Positions 12,431 through 24,416 of a DNA stretch of 64,000 nucleotides are shown here, in pieces; positions within the stretch are counted from its first letter, which is position 1, and the number at the start of each line of letters is the position of its first letter. The position numbers were made by a program, and so were the translations under genes. The notes beneath the pieces are model-generated. The model worked only from the letters and a program-made list of their open reading frames with translations. It was not told the DNA's origin and ran no database searches. This stretch comes from Hirudinaria manillensis (taxonomy: Eukaryota; Annelida; Clitellata; Hirudinida; Hirudinidae): assembly GCA_034509925.1 (NCBI GenBank), contig CM067527.1, forward strand, positions 4,393,501 to 4,457,500. Reading direction: 5' to 3'.

Positions 12431-14053
12431 TTTATTATAACAGATTATAATTATCATTTAATGAATTATTTATTTAATCGATATAAACATCGAATCAGTG
12501 GCTCGTGATCTTTAAAATCTTCTTGCTCACTTTCAATGAGAAAGGATCTCCAATGAGGCTTTTTGATAAGCAACTTTGAAGTGGTTACGCCTGGTTGCAC
12601 ACCAACAACTGGCCATCATCGCTTGGAGTGATCACGGAGAGGCAACACGGCCACACAGTTTGTAATCACCATCATCATCGTCGTCATCACCACCACCATC
12701 ATCATCATCATCAGCATCGTCAGAAGTTTTGACTTTCATTTTTTTTTAGTCATCTATCCATCCACTCGTCACCTCATGTTGTGATTGCATTCGGTCTTCT
12801 GCAAGCTAGAACCTCTCTTTCGAATATAAAACTTGAAATTTACATTTAGAGGCAAGTAATTACCGGCGAATTAAAATTAAAAATTGTTTTGAAATGATGA
12901 TTAATAATGAATTTTAATTAATCGAATTAACATCTCTTAAAAAATATAATAAACGATTGCCATTTAACTAGAGTTTGGCATTGAAAGCCGTCTGAGAACT
13001 TAAATGTTAATTAATGTCATTAACACCATAATCATCGTCGTCGTCGTCATCATCATCATCATCATTATCATGGCGATGACAGCCATTTAGCCTTTAAACG
13101 GTTATGGGAGGTCCCCATAGGAAGCCATCTTTGATGTCCCCAACCTTTGAAAAGCATTGTGTTGTTCTCTAATTAATATGCTAATGACCCATGCCTCGTT
13201 CATTGAACAGTTTTTCCATCAATCCATTGATCTGATTGCCTATCAATCATGCAACGTGAATGAGTTGCTTTCAATCGAGTCATTGATTGAACGAACTCGG
13301 ATTTTGATTGGTTCTGCATTTAGTGACGTGGAAATTCCAATTTCTACTTTTTATTCATCCATCTTTCGACCCCCTGACTTCCGGTCACCTCGGAAGCAAT
13401 TTAATTCCTTGAAATATGTTTAAAACCCTCAAAATATGTTTAAAATTTCGCAATTAGTTGAACATTTCGAAGAAAATCGAAAAGAGTTGTTGGTCAACAA
13501 ATCAATCAACAATTGCAACGATTGGTAATTTTTTTGACAAATTATTTAATTCGATTAGTTTTTAAACATTTATTGTTAGTTATTGCAATTATTCTTATTG
13601 TAATTATTAATGTTATTATTATTATTAAAGAATTAGTTTTTATTTAATAATAATTAATTGATTTCCACAGAATAACTACGCTTAAGTTATAAAATCATCG
13701 TCTAATTATCACGTCAGAATCGTATAAATGGCCGACAACAGCTGTCGGAACAGGCGCCATTTTTAGCTCCAGAAGCGTTCGAATCTTCCACATTTGTAGC
13801 CGCCAGGGACTCAATGAACCACGTTGAGATGGAAAGAGCAATCAGTCTCTAATTGCTGGATGAAGTTAAAGTTTCAAAAGCATGCCAACCACTCGTGCCG
13901 TTCTCATCTTCTGTCGCTAGGTGGATGGAAGTTTGCAAGTCTATAGGGGAGGAAATAGTATTAAGGCTTCTTTAGGCCTGTCGGTTATTGAATTGATATT
14001 GTTGTACTGAAGAATAGTAGACAGTCAGATAAGCATCAAGAACAATAACATTA

Positions 14054-14497
14054 ATGATCATTAATAACGTTGACGGGGCCTTCAAAATAAGCCGAATCGA
14101 AGACAAATCTTTTCATCGAATATATTCCAAAAAGCCATTGATAAATTCTCCTTTTCATTTTGTTTACATTTACGCCTTCTCGGATACAAAGCACTTCCAA
14201 CAGGCCCGAGCAATAAAAATTTACCAGCAACTCCAACGATACCTCTTAACCGACACGTGCTACTCCTATGTACGACTCATGACAGACATACATGGTGTTC
14301 ATGTGCAGATATTTGCAGTACTTAATTTAGTAATGTTAATTATTTTCATTCAATTATTTTTGCTCCTGTTCCTAGTACTCGAAACCATTGCCTGCATTTT
14401 TCTCAGGGGAGACGTTCTTGTTGCAACAAGCGCCAATCGCTTCCCCAAAGGAGGCAAAGAATCTAGGAAGAGGGAAAATATTTTCAATTCTTTCTAA
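14054..14497 (+). CDS. Hypothetical 147-residue ORF with one hydrophobic segment
   Basis: I do not recognise this protein. The ORF begins ATG at 14054 and has a strongly hydrophobic stretch at about residues 90-118 that could span a membrane, followed by a Lys/Arg-rich C terminus. In DNA this AT-rich an ORF of this length is mildly unusual but can occur by chance. It lies between the engrailed upstream region and the 3' end of GTF2H4, with no splice partners seen. A 106-codon ORF overlaps it on the minus strand at 14372-14692. It may simply be GTF2H4 3'-flanking sequence. Confidence 0.15.
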   Translation: MIINNVDGAFKISRIEDKSFHRIYSKKPLINSPFHFVYIYAFSDTKHFQQARAIKIYQQLQRYLLTDTCYSYVRLMTDIHGVHVQIFAVLNLVMLIIFIQLFLLLFLVLETIACIFLRGDVLVATSANRFPKGGKESRKRENIFNSF

Positions 14498-14806
14498 GTA
14501 ATCGTACGCCGATGATTCTGGCGATAAGGTCCAAATTAGCATAAGGAAATCATATTTTATGTTAATGGGGTCTCCTAGAAGATTAATATAAGTTCTCAGT
14601 TGAAAGTAATCTCTTGAACCACTAAAGCATTGATTGATTGATTCCAATCGAAACGCATGCTCATGATAACGATAACGACTCGTTAATGCCATTAATCAAC
14701 ACGAGATGGACGTACGACATCAATTCTCGTTTAATTCAACAAACATTTGCCTAAAAAGAAAAATCTATCGACATAATTACAATGAGTTGTGGCAGGTGCT
14801 ATTCCA

Positions 14807-16761
14807 TCATTCCTTCTTCCTGGGCTTCTTCCAGTACTTCTTGACCTCATCGTGTCCGTCCCTCGAGACCACCATGGTTCTTTTATCAGCATTTTCCCAG
14901 ATGAGGACATTCAACTCCTGGAATGTTTGTCAAGCAACAATTATTTAAGGATGAAAAGATTTGCCAGTATTGGTCTGCATTGTTTTCCATTCGTTATGAA
15001 TTAGAAAGATTAGGTAGATTAATGGTAAGTACATTAAAGAGTCGAATGTACTCAAGCTTTCACAGTACAAATAGAAGTATTTAAAACTCTATTTGACTTA
15101 CCTTATGCATTGTTAGCAAATGAAAATATAAAATAATAAACCATCATGACATCACAATAAACAACACAACCTAACAAGTAACACAACAACTTCAACAACC
15201 ATAAGCAGACGACATTCCTTATTCTCAAACACAACAACAACAACAATAAAGACAAACAGACCTTCGCATAATTCCTGACGTATTCAAAGTCAGAAACGGA
15301 CTTGAACTGGTTATAAACGACTCCCTCTGCATAACTGATCCTGTTTATTTCTTCCTCCCACAGGTGGAGCTGGTCGGAAACGGCCTGTGGGATGCAGTGA
15401 ACCTGAAGCGAACCACAAGAGGAATTCATAATTGGCATCACTACCCGCATTAGATTTCATTTTAGCATTTAATAATAAAATAATATAATGTAATAACAAA
15501 ATAATATAATGTATTAATAAAATAATAATTTGCAAATAACGTGTATCTTAATTAACATTGCTAATGGTGTCATACAAAGATGAGAAATCAAGAAATGGAA
15601 ACGACGGACGTACTTCCTTTGTCGTGACTTTGTGAGCGTGCGACTTGAGGAACTTGATGATCTGAAGAGAATGCAAACATGCAAATGCAAGATGTAAAAG
15701 TAAAATAAATAAATAATTAATTAATCAAATTCTTAATAAAATCAAGCAAAGCCATGCCATCTGATAACAAATAATAACATTGAATATTTACTGCAATATT
15801 GAATTTTTGAAAATAACAATTGTTTTTGCATTTGTAACAATAAGTGTGCCATCCTAAACACTTATGTGCTTATGTACTATACGATTATATAGTTATGTAC
15901 TATGTACTTATGAACTTATGTACTTGTACACTTATGTAGTACATGCTCATAATTCGTTGTGTCTACCTGGTCAGCAGTTATTCCCATGGAGAAGGCATTC
16001 ATGCAACTTCTGCGACTGATTTTGCACACCGTGGCACCCTCAACCCTAAAAAAATTTTGAACAATTTGTTGCTAAATAAGTAATATCCACCGAAATTTAA
16101 AAAAAAAATTTTTAAATTTAAAAAATAAAATTGTCCAAAACATTAAAACCAAAAGAATTCAAATCAAATCAGGTTCATAACTACATTAAATGCTTTGAAA
16201 CCATTAGACGTTGAGTCTAATAGCACCAGCAATACATCTTATAATTCTAATTTTTAAGGCTGAATAAACAGTATTACCTCTTAATAAGAGGTAAATTAAA
16301 TAAATAAAACAAATTAATACAATAATTAATAAAACAAATAATTAACAAAATACAATAATTTATACAACAAATTAATACAATTCCAGCAACAATTCTAACT
16401 TGAAGACAACGTTTGTAAAGATGTCCAGCAGATTGCTCATGAGAGAAGAAGCTAAAAGATGGATGGAAAGGAAATCAAGGAATGACTTTTAAAGTTATTT
16501 GCTAATAATTTTCAATTTAAATTTATTTTTAATTATTTCTTAAATAAAATTAAATCCATTGCCATGGTTATCCAAGTCAGCATTGCATTGGATAAAAAGT
16601 AAATCATTTAATGTAATAATACGGATGAATAATAGTGGAAAATATGCAGTTATTTCAAATTAAATGAAACTATTAAATCACAGAAACATCAATAAATAAT
16701 TCATGAAATGTCTTTTAATTCATGCTTCCCACATAGACTTGACTTAATTATGACTTAACTA

Positions 16762-16796
<35 letters not shown>

Positions 16797-18472
16797 TATT
16801 ATCATCATCATCATTACTATTGCATATCCACAATCAACTGACAAGTATAAGCCTTGACATAATAATCACTGTCCACAATGATTCCTCCCTCATTGTTTGT
16901 GTCCAGAGTGAGTTCAGGGCATGTCTTCGTGCAGAGATTCAAGGCAAGTCTGGTTGGATAAAATCTGTGGGATTTCCTCTGCAATAAAATATTTATTGTT
17001 ATTATTATTACCTGAATGTCAGAAATTTATCTCAGTTACTTATTCTATACTTAACTAATTAAATTCATTAAAAAAGGCAGACAATGCGTACCGAATACTA
17101 ATACAACTTATAAAACATTAACATTAAAATTATACTTTATATGCACCAAATAATAAATCAACATAAAAGTGCATGACAGAAACATGTGACTATCAGCAAA
17201 ACTTGGAACAAGAAAACAGAATAATTATAATTATGAAAATTTTTAAATTAATTATAAAAGCATCACTAACAGTCCTCTGATATACCAATCCAAATTCTCT
17301 GAGTTTCTGCAAGAACTTCAACAGTTTCTCTGAAAGATGTTCTGTCGAGTAGTCCTGTGATGGTGGACATTTGGAATTTCAAAACAACTTTATAGCAGAA
17401 AAGTTGGAAATATTCACAAAAATTTCTGATGTAAATTAGATGGAAAAGCAACAATGAAGATTTGAGGTTATAATTAAAAAAAAAGATTTAACGAACAAAT
17501 GTTAGCTTAAAAATAAAATTAAACCTTGTAATCAAATAAATTGCAAACCTTTCCAAATGATAAGAAATTAAGTTTGAGCAGGAAGACAAGGCATTCAACA
17601 AAATCCATGCCTTTTGCCTGTTAAAAATAAACAACCCGATGCAATTATTCAGATTAACACATACAATACAAAATATGCAAAACTTTTGAATGTAGGTAAA
17701 AGGATAATAACATATATAGTTTAACAACATAATTATCTACCAATGCAATCATCATTAGAAGCAGTGGCTTTCACCTAATATTAAGTTAGTAATTAACTGA
17801 ATAAATATAATTAATAATAATTAACTGAATAAATATAATTAATAATAATTAACTGAATAAATATAATTAATAATAATTAACTGAATAAATATAATTAATA
17901 ATAATTAACTGAATAAATATAATTAATAATAATTAACTGAATAAAAATGAAACAACAACATCAACAATGACAAATAGCAACAAAATCCAAAACAATCCAA
18001 CCTCCACAATTTCAAGACATTTCAACATGAAAATCCAAACTTGTTTTGAAACATCGAGCAGCAAAAACTGGAATCCAAGGGCGGTTATAGAATGGTCACT
18101 ACCATCCCTGGAAATGTGTTTCCAATGTAATCAGTAATGTTACACTGTTATAAGTAATATTATTAACTATTATTAAAAACAAATCAAGAATCCCCAACTT
18201 CTGATTAATCTCACAATTAGAATTGAGTTGAAAATATTTCAGATTACATTTCAATTTCAATTGAAACAAACAGCAACTATTTTGCAAGCATCAATTTGCA
18301 AGCAGACAGGTGACTTGATTTGCTGGATTTGATTGACAGGAGATTTACACAAATAATTTATGTTAATTTTTATTCTCATGTTTATTAACATGCAGAGTTA
18401 AGAAATATAATCTTTCCATTCTAAAAATGATTGCAAAACAAAATACATTTAAAATGTATTTTCTCCAAACTT

Positions 18473-18508
<36 letters not shown>

Positions 18509-19792
18509 TAATAATAAAATAAGATGGCCGAAACAAACATTTTGATGAAGCCGGCATGGAGGAGTACGTCGAGAATATCTTTGCTGTAAACTGGTTCCTT
18601 GTCTTCCGACCGGACCATGAAGTGGAGAATGCACTGCCATTTGATCAAGAATTTATTATTAAAACTATTATTACGCTCATTGTTTGTTTTTGACTAACAT
18701 CTTCTGAGTTACATTTAGTTTCTTTGAATAATAGTTATAATTTAACTTCTTTGAATGCCCATAATATTAAACATTAAACCATTTTAATTCCAACAGCATT
18801 GCAGCTAGTTGCATTTAGATATCTTACACTACACTCTGGGGTGCACAAATGTGCAACTTTTTAAAAAATGGACGTTCATAAGCAAAGTTTATCCAGACAC
18901 TAACTGATGATAGATTCACTAAAAACTTAATATTAAAAAAAAAAACATTCCCAATACATGGACGATGTCCAACCTCCCATCTCTCCCTCGCATACTGATC
19001 GAGATATGATGGATCTTTTGGATGTTTGTCTTTTTCCAACATGCACACCCCAAGCCATGGCTCGCCACTTAAAAGAGGACAATTAATTTCACAGGTTACT
19101 TTAAAAAGACTACAATTGACTTCAATTAATTAATTATTAACCCTCCTGCTATTGCAATCCTAAGATTCTGTTTGAAGTCCTCGTGCAATTTAAACATCGG
19201 AGGATTGGTTTGTGTGGTGGCGTCTTCAATAATGTACACTTCTGTTAAAGCCTGCATAACAGCAGACCTTTCACTATAAATAATGCAAATCAGATTTTAT
19301 CGTTGATGCAATAAGCAACTAAATATAAAATAAGATTAGCATTAACTCCAGTTAAAGACATAAATTAAACAAAAACTTTGTAACCTTATGTGCTGATTAT
19401 TTATCCATGATAAAGCCACACTGAAAGTCACTGGTTGATCCAGAAATAATACCCTTAAGATGAAAAGTTTCGCCAACTCTGGCAACTCTCTGCATTGTAG
19501 ACATTGCACCATTTACATAACATCATTACCAAAAACACAAGATAGTGAATTAACCCTTAGCCAACCCACATCATAAGAATTTATAACGACATCAATTGAT
19601 AAATTTATTATAGCTTTTCAATTTCAACCTGAAAACTGCGGCACACGAGGCGGGGTGGCGGTACAACTGCAAAATGACATGCTTTGGTAGTGATTTCAGA
19701 TAAGTGGAAAAGTCTCTAAACTCTAATCTTTTAAAAACTGATCTCAATACAGTCGCCATAAAAACAAATTCATCTGAGCAAAGAGTAAACAA
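14807..19792 (-). CDS. GTF2H4: General transcription factor IIH subunit 4 (p52)
   Basis: Core TFIIH subunit (yeast Tfb2) that anchors and stimulates the XPB helicase in transcription initiation and nucleotide-excision repair, in the nucleus. Fourteen exons: 19792-19629, 19489-19385, 19273-19142, 19067-18974, 18633-18539, 18107-18002, 17617-17549, 17354-17271, 16978-16843, 16451-16400, 16045-15967, 15661-15614, 15402-15262 and 14917-14807. They sum to 471 residues in frame, close to human p52 at about 462. Landmarks in order are LYRHPASCAAVFR (N terminus), YLDQYARERWE, GMDFVECLVFLL, KLREFGLVYQR, RFYPTRLALNL, GITADQ, LWEEEINRISYAEGVVYNQF and the C-terminal ENADKRTMVVSRDGH clutch region. Met12 is an alternative start. 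Eleven of 13 donors have T or C at +3. Divergent from the SLC25 gene. Confidence 0.95.
16760..16813. repeat. (TTA)n-(TCA)n microsatellite in GTF2H4 intron 9
   Basis: TTATTATTATTA followed by ATCATCATC, directly next to exon 9 of GTF2H4. Low-complexity sequence. Confidence 0.8.
17791..17945. repeat. 28-bp tandem repeat, about 5.5 copies
   Basis: Essentially identical 28-bp units, each containing TTAACTGAATAAATATAATT, beginning at 17793, 17821, 17849, 17877, 17905 and 17933. The array lies in GTF2H4 intron 6, between exons at 17617 and 18002. The lack of divergence between copies suggests recent expansion or homogenisation. Confidence 0.9.
18470..18520. repeat. (AAT)n microsatellite in GTF2H4 intron 5
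   Basis: About ten AAT triplets just downstream of exon 5 on the minus strand. Low-complexity sequence. Confidence 0.8.
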
Positions 19793-21049
19793 ACGACAAG
19801 GCTAACATAAACAAGACACGGATTTACCGAGATATTTGTCATCGCGCCCATAAATGAAATATTACAATCAAAAATTTATGTAACCATTAAAATATTTTTT
19901 AAAATAAATAAAAATTATCAGAATTGTTAATTACCGGACACTTGTTTTCCCAAAGCAAACCATTTACGTGGCAATGATTTTTCTACTTAGGACAGGCTTT
20001 ACTCCTTTTGAGTCCCCTGAGCACCCAATAGGATGTGACTTATTAGAAGTATTTTATTAATGCCCTTTTGAAAAACTAAATGTCTAAGACGGGGCGATGT
20101 GATCCTTAGCCGATCCATGTCACTACCCGAGGCGGGCTGGCCAATTAGCTATACAACGATTATTGTCATTGACTCTTGCAGGCCTTATGTATTTGAAAGT
20201 TTTCCTATTTTCCTTTTTAAATGCATAATTTCACCGGAAAAGAAGCAAAGCTGGCAAAATTTTAATGATCCCTGCTACCCTCAATGCAAATAAAAATACG
20301 TATTTTGCTTCAATCTCCATAGGAGCTGCTTGACAATCCTGGAACGATAGGCATTTCTAACAAATCTTATGTAAAATAATAGTGAGTAATGATATGCTTA
20401 GATTAAAGTTTGTTTTACTTGATTGTTTAGTTATAACATCTATAGTTTGTAAGACTTATTTTGAACTAATTAAGTGGTTCGAAAGTCCTGCTTTTAAGTA
20501 ATATCTTTTGAGTTTCTTCATCAAAGCATTTAGAACAAAGGTGAACAACACAGAACACGTTTAAAAGGGCAAAAATCCATAAATTCTTCAATTTTGTTGA
20601 TAAATTAAAACAATAAATAACTTACGTCGAGTTGCAAAATTTCTATGTTTAAATAAACAAGAAATTTATAAAGCTATTTATTTACAAGAAGTTTATTTTA
20701 ATTCTCAAAATAAATTCAAGGTTAACTATCTCATGTTGTGTAACTACATATAAAAGTCCTTCACTGTATAGAGAGGCCGCGATCTTCAGCTGCAGTCTGC
20801 ATGTTTTAGAAAATGCTTGTAGTCTGAGCGGTAAATATTTTATCTTTAAAAATATAGTAAATAATTAAACTTAAACGAAATAAGAATGTCATTTTATGTC
20901 CGCGGTCTTTTTTGTGCTTAAGTAGTAGTTTCATCATTTAATAACAACACATATGTTTCTCATCTGACAGGACATAGATCGCCAGAGTAAAGATATTCCT
21001 TTTTTTTCTCGAGTATCTGAGATCTCTTGTTTTGGAAATTGACATCAGA
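19793..21049. promoter_or_regulatory. Divergent intergenic region GTF2H4 / SLC25
   Basis: About 1.26 kb between two divergently transcribed genes, so it should hold both promoters. I see no recognisable gene. A possible non-coding first exon for the SLC25 gene ends near 20831 in a GTAAAT donor. The stretch 19960-20300 is less AT-rich than its flanks but shows no convincing coding or RNA structure. Confidence 0.4.
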
Positions 21050-24000
21050 ATGCCTACCGACACTTCAGATATGTCCCTTGCAAGAAGGACCCTCAAGAAT
21101 TCAGTTTCTGGCACTATATCTGGCATAGCTGGATGTATTGTTGGTCATCCTTTCGATACTTTGAAAGTTAGGCTACAAACACAACCAGTTAATAATCCAA
21201 TTTACAAAGGATTAGCTGATTGCTTTTTCAAAACTCTCAAATGGGAAGGAGTTGGAGGATTGTACAAGGGTGTTGGTTAGTTTGTTTTCATTGAATGAGC
21301 TTATTGGGTCCATGTGCAAATGTTAGATTTGGCACGCAATGTTTGCTGACTTCCAAATGTGTCCTAATTTGGAGTTTGTTAAAAAGTTCTGCATCAAACT
21401 TAAAATATTTATTTAGTTGTATTTTATTATGTTTTGTTACCCCTTTTCAAACATATTTGCTTTATTAAACTATGGTATAACTACAAAAAATCGGTAAACA
21501 TGTATCATTATAGTATAGTCTTATTTATTTGCACTTTATTTATTAAGTTTAATTTATTTGCCAAATATTTGACCATTTTGGAACATTAGTTTGAATTTAG
21601 TTTCATTTAGTTTATTTAGATCATATGAAAGAACATGCATTAAAAATGATGTAAAAACAAAATGGTTATTTCTCGGTTCAAACAGATGAGTGCTTGCAAC
21701 TTGTTAAAGTTAATTAACTTTGTAAAGTTGATGATAGGATTGTGCACCACTGGAGGTGTGCTTGACCAACTTGGAGGAAGGAAAAACTCCAAGGAATCCT
21801 TAGACAAGAAGCTTGCAACGAGGTTGCAGTGAGAATCATAGGAGTTCAAAATAAAATAAAGTGAAATAAGGCAATCGTCTTTAATTTTTGTAACAATCCC
21901 CAATTATTTGCTTTTACTAAAAATGCATTTGTGGTAATGGTGTTGACTAACACTAATGTGTTACTAATATTTACTAACATGTTAGACTAATGTTTAATGC
22001 TCAAGACAGTTACAAGATTTTATAATTTCTTGGCTTAGCTGAACGTTTCTTATGTGAGGAATTTGGTATGAACGAAAAGTAGTTCATTGTTTGAAGTATT
22101 TTCTATCCATTTGTTCAAATTTATATATAAAAAAAATAATAAATTTCAATTTATAATTCAGAAAATAATGTTTTATTATCTCAGGTTCTCCAATTGTTGG
22201 TCAAATGTTTTTTAGAGCTACACTCTTCACGAGTTTCTATCAAGTAAGCATCTCAAGTTCAAGTTACACATCTTCTAATGTTTATCAATTTCTTCAGTTA
22301 AACTGATTTTGATTGCAGTTTCAATTAACTATTATAAATCAAGTTATGTTAGGCATAGAATATAAAACAACAAATAATCCAAGATAATATTTTCCACTTG
22401 ATAATTTATGCATTTTTATTTATGTTGGAGTTATTATTATTATTTAATCTCAGCAATTTGCGTTCTGATATCACCCGACATGCGATAACAACAAGTTTAG
22501 CTTTTCGTCGGTTGATTTGTTGGGACAAAGATGCGTTTTGATGTAAAACCTTTGATGAAAGTTCAAAGTTCAAGTGATAACATCCTTATAATAGTACAGA
22601 ATATTTTTCTGAATAATTTATGAATAAAATTGTCATTTCATTTGATTTAATTATGGTCGGTTCATTATAAATTAAATTCTCAACTGTGGTAATGAGATTT
22701 TTATTATTCCTTGAATTATTAATAATTGGAATTTTACAATTCTTAATTATTAAACAGTTATTACATTAATTAATGCTTAAGAATTAATAATTGGAATTAA
22801 TAATTATTAGTAAAATTAATTACCAAAAATATTAAAGTTGACTTTCTAAGTAGAATATTTACTAATTCAATAGAGCAATATCCTTTTAAGTCTGAAAACA
22901 AGATCAAAAAAATTGTGAAAGTAGTTCAAAGTCCAAAGTTTTCTCCCCTTTTTTTGTTTTGTTTTGGAGTTGACATTTTAACCTGATATTTGAGATTGAA
23001 ATGTCTTCGTCTGACAGAAATGTTGCATTTAATGTCATGATTAAACCTTGAATCAATGAGCCGAGCTTTGAATCTAATTATAATAAATCATTCCAGTTAA
23101 CGTTGATGATGTCGTATTAAATCATTAATCATATTTATTCAGTTTCAAGCCCTACTGGCTGGAAAGGATAGATTAGGTAAAAGGTTGTCGATAACCGAAT
23201 ATTTTGTGGCTGGAGCTTGCACTGGATTTGTGGCAGGATTTGTTGAGGCTCCAATAGATTTGGTAAGAATGCTGGTTTAAAATCAATGATACTAATGACA
23301 ATGTTAAGAAAATTCATTGTTATGCAATTCTTCATTTTTTGTGACTTTATCTAAGTCAATGTTGAGGTTCCTTTGTGACATTTTAATAACGTTAGTTAGG
23401 TTTCTTTGTTATTTTGAAAGTTATTTTACCTTTAGAATCGTTGGGCATTTTATTTGTGATTACAAACTAAATATGATTTCACCCACGATTATTAGAGATG
23501 CCTTGGTATTTTAGCTTAAAACCAAGATGCAGATCCAAATAATAAGAGCAAAGAGTGGTGGCACTGTGCAATACAGGAACGTGTTTCATGCTTGCTACGT
23601 CATCGTCAAGACCCACGGTCTCAAAGCCCTCTTCCAAGGACTCGTACCGACCATTATGAGGGACACGCCTGGTTGCGCCGCTTATTTTGGTGATTTATTT
23701 GTTTACGGATTTATTCTGACAAATGATTTTCTTTTGAATGAAACTAGAATTTAAAAGTGAATCTATTTGTTTATTTTGTATATTCGGGATTTTTATGCAA
23801 CTGGCATGTTGGATTTTTAGGAGAATGAGTAGATTTGATTATTGAGCATTTTATTACCTATAATTTTATAAAAGGTATCAACATAACTATTGCTACATTT
23901 ACATTAAGAAATTTTGATGTTTCTATAAATAGTTTTTCAGTAAGTTAATGAAAAATATATCAAGAACTGTTTTATTAGTTTATGAATTCATCATGGAACT

Positions 24001-24416
24001 AAAGTTTTTATTTCCAAATTGCTTTTTATTTCTTTTTTCCATAAAAGATGAAGCATAATCGTCGTATTTTAGGGTGTTACGAGATGTTAAAGACTTTATT
24101 GGTGCCTGCCGAGGGACTGGCTAACCCTCCCACGTGGTCGATATTCGTGGCTGCCAGCACGGGGGGCACCCTCTACTGGGTGCTCACGTTTCCGATCGAC
24201 GTGGTGAAGTCGACCCTGCAGTCCGACGAGTCGGAAAGAAGCAAAAGGAAGTTCAAGGGAGTCGTAGATTGTGCCAAGAGGCTCTACTTGGAGGAGGGTG
24301 GATGGAGAAGGTTCTTCAAAGGTTTCTCGCCTTGCCTCATGAGGGCCGTCCCTGCCAACGTGACCATGTTGTGGGTCGTTGAGAAGTGCAGGGTCATCCT
24401 CGATCCTTACATTTGA
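21050..24416 (+). CDS. Mitochondrial carrier family (SLC25) protein
   Basis: Inner mitochondrial membrane solute carrier with three tandem repeats and six transmembrane helices. Five exons: 21050-21275, 22185-22243, 23143-23262, 23515-23689 and 24073-24416, giving 307 residues, the normal family length. All three carrier signatures are intact: PFDTLKVRLQ, PIDLLKTKMQ and PIDVVKSTLQ. Each is followed by its matrix-helix region (LYKGVG, LFQGLVP, FFKGFSP). The ATG at 21050 is the first in frame. The closest groups I recall are the carnitine/acylcarnitine and basic amino-acid carriers (SLC25A20, A29, A45/48 and A15) and fungal and plant relatives. The third-repeat text ASTGGTLYWVLTFPIDVVKS fits that clade, but the substrate cannot be assigned from sequence alone. 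Confidence 0.9.

Larger units (their letters stand above)
10350..14806. other. Intergenic region upstream of engrailed
   Basis: About 4.4 kb without a recognised gene. It holds triplet repeats (10660-10840, 11480-11552, 11675-11710, 12660-12720, 13030-13068), a 60-bp direct duplication (12281 and 12371), and denser non-repetitive islands at 10380-10550, 11745-12050, 13080-13420 and 13690-13990. The islands are candidate regulatory DNA for engrailed. A 147-codon plus-strand ORF at 14054-14497 is listed separately. Confidence 0.6.

Noticed and set aside
17740-17776. A small possible exon between GTF2H4 exons 6 and 7 with acceptor and donor.
   Set aside because: Joining exon 6 directly to exon 7 matches human p52 residue for residue in length; including this segment breaks the frame.
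22870-22885. ATATCCTTTT resembling a U12-type donor.
   Set aside because: It lies inside an SLC25 intron whose borders are GT-AG by phase and homology.
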